Shown: positions 1-8,279, counted from the first letter of the stretch. The stretch is DNA of 44,578 nt from Colivivens sp963626085 (GCA_963626085.1 CAVFVJ010000012.1:1-44578); one strand, 5' to 3'. The notes: generated from the sequence alone by a model not told the origin. Program-made: numbers and translations.

Positions 1-1
1 T

Positions 2-108
2 TAGTAGGTGACGTGTCTCACGTCACATATTGCAAAGGGTACGGTTTAGTAGGTGACGTGTCTCACGTCACATACTATTAATTGTGCAGTGGGACACTGC
101 ACCTACTA
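2..108. repeat. Paired-palindrome interspersed repeat, left contig end
   Basis: Two palindromes alternate here. Palindrome A is GTGACGTG-TCT-CACGTCAC, at 8-26 and again at 53-71. Palindrome B is GTGCAGTG-GGA-CACTGCAC at 84-102. Both have 8-bp arms and a 3-base centre. An outer 9-bp inverted repeat, TAGTAGGTG at 47-55 and CACCTACTA at 100-108, encloses one A plus one B, so the unit can fold as two hairpins on a common stem. The same two palindromes occur in B-then-A order at the right end of the contig. All of this is read directly from the sequence. That it is a genome-wide REP-like element that broke the assembly is inference. Confidence 0.85.
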
Positions 109-235
109 GGATACCGCCAAACGAAACTTCTTCTCATGTCTGTTGAGTGCAGAAGTCAAGTACGTCGACCACCATCTTTGCCATGCCAAACTTCATGAGT
201 TCCCCGTTAAGGTTGCCTCTTTTGTATTAAGGTGC

Positions 236-1813
236 TTATTTCACTCTCTTCCAGTCCAAGAGGCCTTTGCCTTCTTCGTCCAGCTCTATTCCAAGCCCGA
301 TGACCTGTCGGTTGTCAGCCTTGAAAGGTTCCATATATTGGCAGTCGAGAATCTGTAGGGTGGCAGCCTCTTTGCCGCCATTGTTTCTCAACTTGAGTTC
401 GATGACATAGATGTAGCGAGATGTTTGGACAGTCATGTCTATTCTTCCTGTGGCAATCATCTTCTCTACCTCCACCTTTAGGCCGATGGCGTTGAATATG
501 GTACTAATGATAAGGCGATAGCGTTCCTCCATATCCATCGAGGCGAGCTTCTTGTTACTGTAAGGCACGTCAGCGATGAGAGCCTTTAAGGATTTCATTG
601 CATTATCTACTTGCCCCATGCCCATTTGTGCATAAAGGTTTGCCTGCAAGGACTGGATGTCGCTTTCACTTCGCAAGGTCAAGGCTGGAAGTACCGTCTC
701 GTAGAGTGCCTGTTTTACTTCCTCGTTAGGAAATCCCAGCGTATAGCCGAACTCATCGCAGTCCTTGATAGTAAGGTAGCCCGACTGGTATAGGAACAGT
801 TCTGCTCCTCCACCTGTTACATCCGACATTTCCAAGGTGTTTCTCATGATGCGACACCCCTCGAAGTTCTTCATCCGCAGCTCCATGTTGTCCACGAACT
901 TGGGAAGAAGCGATGTTGCACCGGATGCTGCCCAAAAGTTTCTGATATCTAGGCTGTCCAAGGCATTGATGAGGCTATATGGATTGTAGATGTCTGTCAT
1001 GTTGCGGCGGCTGAAATGGTAGCCGTCGTAATAATTCTTTAGCTTGTCGTGGGTCTGCTGTAAGGTCCATTCGTTCGCCTCTGCCATCCTTTCCAGCTCT
1101 GGTTGGAAGGTATTGTCGATTTCCTCCTCTGTAATGCCGCAGATAGTGGCATACTCAGGCAGGAAACTGATATTGGTGAGGTTGTTCAATACCGAGAAGA
1201 GGGATATTTGTGTAAACTTGGTAATGCCTGTAATAAACACCAGTCGCTCGTACTCGTCGTCTGCTTTCAGAACAGCAAAGACCTCGCGATATACTTCCGT
1301 GCATTTTTCATGCTCAGGAGTATTCCATGAGTGCTGAAGGGGAGAGTCGTATTCGTCGATGAGAATGGCAACATTCTGTCCTGTCTGTTCGTAAGCGTTT
1401 GTGACGATGGCATCAAAACGGTCGGCAAGTTGGGCAGTGGCTTTGGGGGTAATGCCATATTCGTTTTCATATTTTTCAAAGCGTCTGTCGAGATACGAAC
1501 GCAGTGTCACAGCACTCGCTCCGCCCAAGCTGAGATCAAGGCGAATGACAGGATGTTGCTTCCAGTCTTTTTCCAGCTGCATAATCTTAAGTCCCTCAAA
1601 GAGTTCTTTCCTTCCCTCAAGGTACATCTGTAGCGTATCGACAAGGATGGACTTGCCGAAGCGGCGCGGGCGGCTCAGGTAATTATACTGAATCCCACTA
1701 TTCGCCAAATGCCAAACCACATCGCTCTTGTCAACATAGACATACCCTTCTTCTCTGATTTTTTTGAACGACTGGATGCCTGCCGGTAATTTCCTGTTAT
1801 TGATGCCTGCCAT
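236..1813 (-). CDS. AAA-ATPase-like protein with C-terminal PD-(D/E)XK nuclease domain
   Basis: This is a 525-residue protein of the AAA-ATPase-like/DUF1703 type common in Bacteroidota. The ATPase part starts at once (NNRKLPAGIQSF) and has a P-loop variant RPRRFGKS (about residues 48-55) and a Walker B stretch with LIDEYDSP (about 151-158). Near the C-terminus, D459 followed by E472-L-K474 fits the core of a PD-(D/E)XK nuclease fold. The start at 1813 is preferred to an in-frame ATG at 1870 because the family normally begins just before NNRKLP and a GGAAGG sequence lies upstream. The biological role of the family is unsettled; mobile-element or defence functions have been suggested. It lies next to the contig-end repeats and is not in an operon with kdsD, 145 bp upstream. 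Confidence 0.85.
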   Translation of the reverse strand: MAGINNRKLPAGIQSFKKIREEGYVYVDKSDVVWHLANSGIQYNYLSRPRRFGKSILVDTLQMYLEGRKELFEGLKIMQLEKDWKQHPVIRLDLSLGGASAVTLRSYLDRRFEKYENEYGITPKATAQLADRFDAIVTNAYEQTGQNVAILIDEYDSPLQHSWNTPEHEKCTEVYREVFAVLKADDEYERLVFITGITKFTQISLFSVLNNLTNISFLPEYATICGITEEEIDNTFQPELERMAEANEWTLQQTHDKLKNYYDGYHFSRRNMTDIYNPYSLINALDSLDIRNFWAASGATSLLPKFVDNMELRMKNFEGCRIMRNTLEMSDVTGGGAELFLYQSGYLTIKDCDEFGYTLGFPNEEVKQALYETVLPALTLRSESDIQSLQANLYAQMGMGQVDNAMKSLKALIADVPYSNKKLASMDMEERYRLIISTIFNAIGLKVEVEKMIATGRIDMTVQTSRYIYVIELKLRNNGGKEAATLQILDCQYMEPFKADNRQVIGLGIELDEEGKGLLDWKRVK

Positions 1814-1958
1814 ATCCGTTTTCCCTTCCAATTTGTCGGCAAAGTTAAGCAAATCCCATCGGGTTTCCAAATATTGGAGACATATTTTGTGGTTGGGGAT
1901 AAAAAGCAGGTTGCATGTCGACTTTCGACGATTTAAGCCAATGCGTCCACTCCTTAGC

Positions 1959-2906
1959 CTAACTCATGATGGAGAAGTAGTCTACAATTCCAAGCAGATG
2001 ATTGTCCTTATCCACAACCAGCAAGGCGTGTATCTTGTTCTTGTGGAACATATACTGTATCTGTGTCAGTTTAGCATCGGGGCCGATTGTTTTCGGGTTC
2101 TTTGTCATCGTGTCCGACACCGCCAGATTGAAGAAATTTGACTTCGACCCTTCGACTGCGCGCCGAATATCACCGTCTGTGATAATTCCGAGTATATTGT
2201 TGTTCTCCATGACCACTCCAAGTCCGAGATGTCCGTTGCTTATCGAGATAAGCGCGTCAACCAGTTTCATGTCTGGCGGAATGATAGGCATGTTGTCTGT
2301 GTACATCACATCCTTTACCGTAGTCATCAGTTTCTTTCCCAACGACCCACCTGGATGGAACTTGGCGAAGTCTCGTGCCTTAAAGTGACGGAGTTCAATC
2401 AGCACACAAGCAATTGCGTCGCCCATTGCCATGGCTGCCGCTGTAGATGAAGTCGGGGCCAAGTTAAGAGGACAAGCCTCTTTTGCCACACTCACATCGA
2501 TATGATAAGCGGAATGACGAGCTAGCAATGAGTCTGTATTTCCCACCATTGACACGACAGGGATGTGACAGTCCTCAAGAAATGCAACCATGCGCAGTAT
2601 CTCGTCAGACGAGCCCGAGTTGGATATAAGCAACGCCATGTCGCTCTCTGTAATCATACCCAAGTCACCGTGGAGTGCATCAAGTGGATTTACATATATA
2701 GCAGGTGTTCCTGTACTTGCCAGTGTAGCCGCAACCTTGGCTGCTACATGACCCGACTTGCCGACTCCAGAAACCACCACATGTCCTTTACATTTATACA
2801 GTAGTGAGACTGCCCCGTCAAAATTATCATCGAGCTTCGGTATCAGGTCCAGTAACGCTTGTGATTCATCCTGCAAGCATCTGATTGCTATTTCTTTCAT
2901 TCCCAT
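1959..2906 (-). CDS. kdsD: Arabinose-5-phosphate isomerase (SIS plus two CBS domains)
   Basis: The enzyme interconverts D-ribulose 5-phosphate and D-arabinose 5-phosphate, the first committed step towards Kdo for the LPS inner core; it is cytoplasmic. The 315 residues show an N-terminal SIS sugar-isomerase domain with GVGKSGH (47-53) and the phosphosugar-binding SNSGSSDE (95-102), then a pair of CBS domains over about residues 205-315. Length and architecture match KdsD/KpsF/GutQ proteins. It is the last gene of a six-gene minus-strand run, and kdsA, the next Kdo enzyme, ends only 6 bp upstream, which supports the Kdo assignment over GutQ-type catabolic paralogues. Confidence 0.95.
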   Translation of the reverse strand: MGMKEIAIRCLQDESQALLDLIPKLDDNFDGAVSLLYKCKGHVVVSGVGKSGHVAAKVAATLASTGTPAIYVNPLDALHGDLGMITESDMALLISNSGSSDEILRMVAFLEDCHIPVVSMVGNTDSLLARHSAYHIDVSVAKEACPLNLAPTSSTAAAMAMGDAIACVLIELRHFKARDFAKFHPGGSLGKKLMTTVKDVMYTDNMPIIPPDMKLVDALISISNGHLGLGVVMENNNILGIITDGDIRRAVEGSKSNFFNLAVSDTMTKNPKTIGPDAKLTQIQYMFHKNKIHALLVVDKDNHLLGIVDYFSIMS

Positions 2907-2912
2907 AACAGA

Positions 2913-3674
2913 CTAGTCTACCAATGATTTAACCACACCTGCAAAATCTTTCAGATACAACATATTCGGTCCATCGCTGAGTGCCTTCACCGGGTCTGGA
3001 TGCACCTCAAAGAAGAAGCCGTTGGCACCAAACGCCTTTGCAGCCAAAGCCATGGCAGGTACAAACTCACGGTCTCCGCCAGTCTTGCCTCCAGCCGCTC
3101 CCGGACGCTGTACAGAATGAGTGCAATCCATAATCACGACATCAGTGTACCTCCGCATCCAAGCGATATTCCGGAAATCCACCACCAAGTTGTTGTAACC
3201 ATACATGTTACCGCGTTCGGTGAGCCATATACGGTCGTTGCCGCTGTCACGCACCTTCTGTACGGGGTATTGCATGTCGTCACCGCTAAGGAACTGCGCT
3301 TTCTTGATGTTCACCACCCTGCCTGTCTTAGCCGCTGCTACAAGCAAGTCTGTTTGTCTGCATAAGAATGCCGGAATCTGCAACACATCCACCACCTCGC
3401 CCACAGGTTCTGCCTGACAACTCTCATGTATGTCTGTAAGGAGTTTTAGACCATACTTGCTTTTAATATCGGCAAGCATCTGCAGTCCACGCTCCATGCC
3501 TGGTCCGCGGAAAGATCGTATAGAGGTTCTATTGGCTTTGTCGAACGATGCCTTGAAGATGATGTCAAGTCCGTACTGACGGTTGAGCGCGACCAACTGG
3601 TCTGCCACCTCCTCCAGAATATCCATCGACTCTATCACACACGGTCCAGCTATTATCTTAATGTCGTTAATCAT
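2913..3674 (-). CDS. kdsA: 3-deoxy-8-phosphooctulonate (Kdo-8-P) synthase
   Basis: The enzyme condenses arabinose 5-phosphate with phosphoenolpyruvate to give Kdo 8-phosphate, directly using the product of the neighbouring kdsD. The 253-residue protein opens with the family motif AGPCVIES (9-16) and carries the DAHP/KDOP-synthase barrel motifs FKASFDKANR and GGDREF. It is slightly shorter than the roughly 280 residues of the E. coli enzyme but has no internal deletion at a recognisable motif. The start codon overlaps the stop of the upstream phosphopantetheinyl transferase by 4 bp, implying translational coupling. Confidence 0.96.
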   Translation of the reverse strand: MINDIKIIAGPCVIESMDILEEVADQLVALNRQYGLDIIFKASFDKANRTSIRSFRGPGMERGLQMLADIKSKYGLKLLTDIHESCQAEPVGEVVDVLQIPAFLCRQTDLLVAAAKTGRVVNIKKAQFLSGDDMQYPVQKVRDSGNDRIWLTERGNMYGYNNLVVDFRNIAWMRRYTDVVIMDCTHSVQRPGAAGGKTGGDREFVPAMALAAKAFGANGFFFEVHPDPVKALSDGPNMLYLKDFAGVVKSLVD

Positions 3675-4321
3675 TCTTCCTGTCTTGTGATTGTAAGTAC
3701 GAAATCCTCGAACACCTTATATATAATAGAGTACATGTCATGACGTTTCAAATCCTCCAGTTCGAACGTTCCCTCATAAACAGTATCATCGAACGGTGAC
3801 ACTTTTAGGTCATCTACGAAATCCACCTTCTCACGTCCCAACACCTTGAACACGGTCTCTTTTGCCGACCAATGCAGCAGCAGACTGATATTATTGTCCG
3901 CAAACTCGTCACCACGCACAAAGCGGTTTTTCACACGAGCCACCTTGGGTTGTTTACCGCTTCCATCAGCCGCATCATGTTCGATGTATTCCACGTCTAT
4001 GCCTACCCTCGACTTCTCCGACAAGGCAATCGCCACATATTCCCTTGTATGCGAGATACTGATGTTCAGTCCTTCATAATCGGGCAACGAAGGAGCACCC
4101 TGTTCGTTATACAGTATATTTACCTGTCTACCCAAGACAGTGTACAGCAAGACACGCACGGTTGTCCATTCCATGATTCTGCGTTGCGACTTGAACTGCG
4201 ACTCCGCCTCGTTTTTCACGATGTCAGCATCTGGCAGCAATGCCAGAAGCTCGTCATATTCCTCGGTGACATGCCACACAGCCACCCTCACATCCTCTAT
4301 TTGCTTATCGAAATATATCAT
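3671..4321 (-). CDS. 4'-phosphopantetheinyl transferase superfamily protein
   Basis: It is predicted to move the 4'-phosphopantetheine arm of coenzyme A onto a carrier-protein serine, probably acyl carrier protein. In the 216 residues the two signature motifs are visible: GIDVEYI (107-113), with the magnesium-binding acidic residues, and WSAKETVFK (151-159). The preceding ISHTREYVAIAL also matches the Sfp-type fold. Sfp/AcpT-like length suggests a single-chain enzyme rather than a short AcpS. It is coupled to its neighbours on both sides: its start shares a base with the ssb stop (TGATG), and its stop overlaps the kdsA start. Which carrier protein it serves cannot be told from the sequence. 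Confidence 0.9.
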   Translation of the reverse strand: MIYFDKQIEDVRVAVWHVTEEYDELLALLPDADIVKNEAESQFKSQRRIMEWTTVRVLLYTVLGRQVNILYNEQGAPSLPDYEGLNISISHTREYVAIALSEKSRVGIDVEYIEHDAADGSGKQPKVARVKNRFVRGDEFADNNISLLLHWSAKETVFKVLGREKVDFVDDLKVSPFDDTVYEGTFELEDLKRHDMYSIIYKVFEDFVLTITRQEE

Positions 4322-4731
4322 CAGAATGGTGCTCTTTGGTCTTTCGATGAAGGCTTTGGCGGCACTGCCGCATTACCCGACACCGTTGGTTGTACAGACT
4401 GAGGTCTGACGGTAAGCATTTCCATATTACTTACCAAGACCTCAACAAGTTGACGGTGTATACCCTGTTTGTCATCATAACTGCGAGTCTGCAGCTTGCC
4501 CTCCACAAAGAGTTTGTCACCCTTGTGCACGTACTTCTCCACAATCTCTGCCTGCTTGTCCCAAAATATGAGATTGTGCCATTCCGCCCTCTCTGGAACT
4601 TGTGTCCCGTCACGCATAGTATACGCACGTTCTGTTGTTGCCAACCGCACAGTAGCCACACAGACTCCTGTATTAATGTATTTCACAGTGGGTTCCTGTC
4701 CCACATTGCCTATCAGCATTACTTTATTCAT
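4321..4731 (-). CDS. ssb: Single-stranded DNA-binding protein
   Basis: It binds single-stranded DNA in replication and repair. The first 105 residues or so form an SSB OB-fold: MNKVMLIGNVGQEPTVKY at the start, the RAEWHNLIFWDKQAEIVEKYVHKGD core, and FVEGKLQTRSYDDKQG. The 136-residue chain ends KDQRAPF. It keeps the terminal Pro-Phe but lacks the run of acidic residues (DDDIPF-like) that recruits partner proteins in most bacterial SSBs. This may therefore be a second, specialised SSB rather than the main replicative one. It sits 3 bp downstream of aroC in the same minus-strand run. Confidence 0.94.
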   Translation of the reverse strand: MNKVMLIGNVGQEPTVKYINTGVCVATVRLATTERAYTMRDGTQVPERAEWHNLIFWDKQAEIVEKYVHKGDKLFVEGKLQTRSYDDKQGIHRQLVEVLVSNMEMLTVRPQSVQPTVSGNAAVPPKPSSKDQRAPF

Positions 4732-4734
4732 ACG

Positions 4735-5760
4735 TTATTTTATTCTTGTTGTTTTGTCAATTAAATAATAATCGAGTATAGTCATCGCTGCCATCGACTC
4801 CACGATAGGAACGGCACGTGTCAACACACAAGGGTCATGACGACCTGTAGCTGTAAACTCCACTTCCTCCCCGTCCTTCGTCACTGTATGTTGTGGACGC
4901 AGGATTGTCGGAACAGGTTTGAACAATACCCTAAAGCAAATATTCTCCCCATTGCTCAGTCCGCCTTGAATGCCGCCACTGTGATTGGTACGAGTGCGTA
5001 TGACACCGTTGTTGTTATAGAACTCATCATTCATCTGCGAGCCAGTCAGTCCCACACCATTAAACCCATCGCCCAAGTCGAAGCCTTTCACTGCGTTTAT
5101 AGACAGCATCGCAGCTCCCAGTGCCGCATTCAGTTTACCAAACACCGGTTCTCCGAGTCCCACTGGACAATTCTTTATAGTGCACCCGATGATGCCACCT
5201 ATACTATCATGTGACGCACGCACAGCTCCCACAATCTCCTCCATCTGGGTTCTGCGTTCCTCCTCTGAGCCTGTCAGCAGATGGTTGCCGACCTGAGTCA
5301 CCTTCGCCTCTACTATAATGCCCAACTTGTTGAGAACAAGTTTTGCGAAAGCTCCGCCTACCACACGACAGAGAGTTTCACGTGCCGATGTACGGCCGCC
5401 GCCACGGTAATCCCTTATACCATATTTCATCTGATAGGTATAATCGGCATGCGACGGTCTGTAAAGGTCTTTGATATTTGAATAGTCTGACGAGTGATGG
5501 TCGGAGTTGCGTACCACGAAGCCAATGGGAGTACCTGTAGACACACCTTCAAACACTCCTGAAAGTATCTCAACCTTATCCGCCTCCTTCCGCGCTGTAG
5601 TCAATACGCCCTGTCCGGGACGTCGCCTATCCAGTTCAGACTGAATAAAATCCAAATCAATGGCTATACCAGACGGGAAGCCGTCTATAACGCCACCGAG
5701 AGCCGTACCGTGACTTTCCCCGAATGTAGTCAGTCTGTATATATTTCCGAATGTATTCAC
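4735..5760 (-). CDS. aroC: Chorismate synthase
   Basis: The enzyme converts 5-enolpyruvylshikimate 3-phosphate to chorismate, the last step of the shikimate pathway, using reduced FMN. The 341 residues include the N-terminal signature FGESHGTALGGVIDGFPSG (13-31), RRRPGQG (45-51), RPSHADYTY (101-109) and GGGRTSARET (120-129). The C-terminal HDPCVLTRAVPIVESM is also typical. It lies 8 bp downstream of the slyD-like gene and 3 bp upstream of ssb. No other shikimate genes are in the window. Confidence 0.97.
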   Translation of the reverse strand: MNTFGNIYRLTTFGESHGTALGGVIDGFPSGIAIDLDFIQSELDRRRPGQGVLTTARKEADKVEILSGVFEGVSTGTPIGFVVRNSDHHSSDYSNIKDLYRPSHADYTYQMKYGIRDYRGGGRTSARETLCRVVGGAFAKLVLNKLGIIVEAKVTQVGNHLLTGSEEERRTQMEEIVGAVRASHDSIGGIIGCTIKNCPVGLGEPVFGKLNAALGAAMLSINAVKGFDLGDGFNGVGLTGSQMNDEFYNNNGVIRTRTNHSGGIQGGLSNGENICFRVLFKPVPTILRPQHTVTKDGEEVEFTATGRHDPCVLTRAVPIVESMAAMTILDYYLIDKTTRIK

Positions 5761-5768
5761 GTCAATGA

Positions 5769-6350
5769 CTATTCACAGCCGCCACAACCTCCGCAACCTT
5801 CTTTTTCGCTACCGCAACTGTCACAACCGCCACTACAGCCGCCTCCGCAACAGCCACCAAGGCTGTTCAGCATATCTGTCAACTCACTGTCTGTAGCTTC
5901 GCGGTGAGTCACCACAGTCCCCACGAAATGCAAGTCCTGACCAGCATACGGATGGTTTAGGTCGACCGTGACCGTATCGTCCTTCACCTCGAGTATAACT
6001 CCATTGAACCGACTTCCATCCTCAGACTGAAGCGGAACGACACTGCCCTCATAGATATGTTTGGAGTCGAACTTACCGTTGACCATAAAGATAGACTTTG
6101 GCACTTCCTGCACCAAATCCTCCACAAAGTCACCATAAGCCTGCCCACTCGGGATAACAAAATCAAACGAATCACCTGCAGACAGAGGAGCGATAGCTTC
6201 CTCAAAAGCTGGCAACACACATCCCAGTTTACTGATGAACATGAAAGGGTGCACCGAAGTACACTCCTCTGTCAATTCTTCCTTTGCACCTTCACCATCA
6301 CTAGTGTAAAGCTTATATGCAACTGTGATGTAGTCGTTTTTTACTGCCAT
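5769..6350 (-). CDS. SlyD-like FKBP-type peptidyl-prolyl isomerase with Cys-rich tail
   Basis: It is a predicted cytoplasmic prolyl isomerase/chaperone. Of the 193 residues, the first 70 or so plus a later strand form the FKBP half (VAYKLYTSDGEGAKEE, LPAFEEAIAPLSAGDSFDFVIPSGQAYG). The middle part (about 75-145) is the insert-in-flap chaperone domain and contains VDLNHPYAGQDLHFVGTV, typical of SlyD. The last 30 residues are Gly/Cys-rich, with eight cysteines as CC, C, C, C, C, C, C spaced by glycines. This replaces the His-rich nickel-binding tail of E. coli SlyD, so metal binding is likely but the metal is unknown. It is the promoter-proximal gene of the six-gene minus-strand run. Confidence 0.9.
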   Translation of the reverse strand: MAVKNDYITVAYKLYTSDGEGAKEELTEECTSVHPFMFISKLGCVLPAFEEAIAPLSAGDSFDFVIPSGQAYGDFVEDLVQEVPKSIFMVNGKFDSKHIYEGSVVPLQSEDGSRFNGVILEVKDDTVTVDLNHPYAGQDLHFVGTVVTHREATDSELTDMLNSLGGCCGGGCSGGCDSCGSEKEGCGGCGGCE

Positions 6351-6376
6351 AATATTATATTTTCAATTTTCCACTG

Positions 6377-6384
6377 CAAATATA
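6377..6384 (-). promoter_or_regulatory. Bacteroidota -7 box for the slyD-aroC-ssb-kdsA-kdsD operon
   Basis: On the minus strand the sequence TATATTTG fits the TAnnTTTG consensus of the Bacteroidota primary sigma factor. It lies 27 bp before the ATG of the slyD-like gene. No clear -33 TTG was found. The five genes downstream follow with gaps of 8 bp or less or with overlaps, so this is the likely promoter for the whole run. Confidence 0.6.
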
Positions 6385-6406
6385 CGAATAACTGAAGAAG
6401 AATCAC

Positions 6407-6414
6407 TACTTTTG
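6407..6414 (+). promoter_or_regulatory. -7 box for the DUF2807 lipoprotein gene
   Basis: TACTTTTG matches TAnnTTTG and lies 31 bp before the ATG of the downstream gene. It is divergent from the slyD operon promoter 22 bp away, so the two transcription units share a short control region. Confidence 0.6.
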
Positions 6415-6445
6415 CATGGAAATTTACAGGTAGACGACTAAAACA

Positions 6446-7294
6446 ATGTGTAGAACAAACGTGTATAGATTTTTGGGGGTGCTGATGTGCGCTCTGCTAT
6501 TTCTCAGCTGTCAGCAAACCAATAAAACGGAAAGGGGGAGATATGACACCGTCGAAAAAGAGAACAAGAAGGGTGCAGTAAAGACCGTACGCAGACATGT
6601 CAAATACTCTGGAGCCTTCTATCAGATAACCAACATCGGCAGTCTTGACATTGTGTTCACTCAGGGACCGTACAATATCGAGGTGGAAGGTCCAGAAAAT
6701 TTGATAGACGACCTGAGTGTAGCGGTCGACCAGTATGTGCTGACTGTAAACATGAAAGATGAAGAGAAGATTGACCTAACGCAATACAAGACAACAAACA
6801 GGAAGCTGACACTTCACGTATCGTGTCCTGTAATAAAGACAATAGCCATGTGCGGCACAGGAGGTTTGCATGCGGTTGGGACGATACAGTCAGACAATCT
6901 CCAGTTGGGTATTCTCGGAACAGGCTCGATTGAAGCTGACACCATAAGCGCAGAAAACCTATCGCTTGACGTGACAGGCGACGGAAATGCCAACATCTCG
7001 CACGTGACGACCAAGAACACAGCCAAGTTCCTTCTGTCTGGACACGGACATACCACCTGTAACATCAACGCGAAAGAGGGTGTGTCGGTCGACTGCAACA
7101 GCAAATGCCAGATTGACTTGAGTGGCAACACCAAGCAACTGTACATATTCACGTCTGGCAACGCCACCTGCAACATCAATTTCAATGCAGACCAACTGAC
7201 GGTTGACGCGACAAGCGGTAATATCTACATCAAAGGCAATTACAAGACGAAAAAGCTCAACAAGAGGGGCAAAGCAAATATATTCCAGTCGTGA
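6446..7294 (+). CDS. DUF2807 (head GIN domain) putative lipoprotein
   Basis: The 282-residue exported protein starts with a hydrophobic segment ending LLFLSC-QQ, a plausible lipoprotein signal with Cys22 as the lipidated residue. From about residue 50 it is a DUF2807 repeat: many short strands such as GSLDIVFTQGPYNIEVEGPENLID, followed by repeated SG/TG turns (GTGSIEADTISAENLSLDVTGDGNANIS), suggesting a right-handed beta-solenoid. The biochemical role of the family is unknown; it is common on the surface of Bacteroidota. The next gene starts 34 bp downstream on the same strand and is probably cotranscribed. Confidence 0.85.
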   Translation: MCRTNVYRFLGVLMCALLFLSCQQTNKTERGRYDTVEKENKKGAVKTVRRHVKYSGAFYQITNIGSLDIVFTQGPYNIEVEGPENLIDDLSVAVDQYVLTVNMKDEEKIDLTQYKTTNRKLTLHVSCPVIKTIAMCGTGGLHAVGTIQSDNLQLGILGTGSIEADTISAENLSLDVTGDGNANISHVTTKNTAKFLLSGHGHTTCNINAKEGVSVDCNSKCQIDLSGNTKQLYIFTSGNATCNINFNADQLTVDATSGNIYIKGNYKTKKLNKRGKANIFQS

Positions 7295-7313
7295 CAATGC
7301 ACACAAAAGCGAT

Positions 7314-7320
7314 AAGGAGG
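7314..7320 (+). promoter_or_regulatory. Canonical Shine-Dalgarno deciding the DUF4886 start
   Basis: AAGGAGG lies 8 bp before the ATG at 7329. Strong Shine-Dalgarno sequences are rare in this phylum and in this window. The site selects this start over an in-frame upstream ATG at 7203 that lies inside the preceding gene. Confidence 0.8.
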
Positions 7321-7328
7321 ATAAACAC

Positions 7329-8279
7329 ATGACACACATTATCAGCAGAAAAATCATATCAGCCGTCATTGCTGTACTGATTGTTCAGTCACTGCTTGCC
7401 GGCAATGCCACAGCACAGACCGCAGGTAACGAACAAGGGTATTTCTGTAATCCGCCACTACCCTACCTGCCCTATAAATTGGATGTGTTGTTTATCGGCA
7501 ACTCTTTTTCGATTGATACCAGTACGGCACTTCCGCCCATACTCAAGTCAATGGGACTCAATACCGTAGCTGTATACGTCCTATACAAGGGAGGCTGTTC
7601 AATGAAGCAGCACTATGAGTATTTCAAAAGCAACGAGCCAGTATATGAACTGTGGCAGTTCGACAGTAGCGGTGAGAAACGGCTGGAGAAGAAAACAACT
7701 ATAAGGGATGTAATGAAACGGTTTGCATATGACGTGGTAGTATTTCAGCAATACTCACTCGAATCAGGAAACTACGAATCGTACGAGCCATACCTGTCCA
7801 AACTAATTCAAGCATATAAGGTCACGACCATTGCCCCACGCACCACGTTCGCCTTCAACCAGACATGGGCATACTCATCCAAGCACAAGGAGATTAAACG
7901 GTACGGCACTCAAGAAGATATGTGGAAAAAGATTTGCGCTGCTTCCAATGAAATGAAGCAGAAGTCGGGCATTGACGTAATCATACCATGTGGAACCGCA
8001 GTGCAGAACGCACGCAAGATAAACAGTATAACCACAAACAATGAGTGGACACGCGACAACCAGCATATAAGCCTGTATCAAGGACGTTACCTACTTGCAT
8101 GCACTTTCTTCGAGTCTGTCATCGCACCTTGTTTCAATGCAGACTTGCGTGACGACAAGACTGTCTACGGAAAGAAGAGCGGAGAGATTGTGGACGAAAC
8201 GAACAGGAGAAAGATTCAGAACTGCGCCAAACTGGCGGCGGCTAACAACTACAACGTCAGTGAGTTCGTCAATGAATAA
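7329..8279 (+). CDS. DUF4886 secreted SGNH-type hydrolase
   Basis: The protein has about 316 residues. A signal peptide (MTHIISRKIISAVIAVLIVQSLLAGNATAQ) is followed by LDVLFIGNSFSIDT, in which the Ser of GNSFS fits the block I nucleophile of SGNH esterases. Near the C-terminus TRDNQHISLYQGRYLLAC supplies the Asp-x-x-His dyad of block V. The family is predicted to remove acyl groups from carbohydrates or similar substrates, but no substrate can be assigned. It probably shares a transcript with the DUF2807 gene upstream, and it converges on the FtsX-type permease gene, whose end is only 20 bp away. Confidence 0.85.
   Translation: MTHIISRKIISAVIAVLIVQSLLAGNATAQTAGNEQGYFCNPPLPYLPYKLDVLFIGNSFSIDTSTALPPILKSMGLNTVAVYVLYKGGCSMKQHYEYFKSNEPVYELWQFDSSGEKRLEKKTTIRDVMKRFAYDVVVFQQYSLESGNYESYEPYLSKLIQAYKVTTIAPRTTFAFNQTWAYSSKHKEIKRYGTQEDMWKKICAASNEMKQKSGIDVIIPCGTAVQNARKINSITTNNEWTRDNQHISLYQGRYLLACTFFESVIAPCFNADLRDDKTVYGKKSGEIVDETNRRKIQNCAKLAAANNYNVSEFVNE

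Noticed and set aside
110..235. Small minus-strand reading frame (about 20 codons) and a longer plus-strand frame downstream of the AAA-ATPase
   Set aside because: Neither has a recognisable product or ribosome site, and the plus-strand frame continues into the antisense of the ATPase gene.
1917..1929. GTCGA-CTT-TCGAC hairpin between kdsD and the AAA-ATPase gene as terminator
   Set aside because: Only 5 bp of stem and no T-rich sequence on either side.
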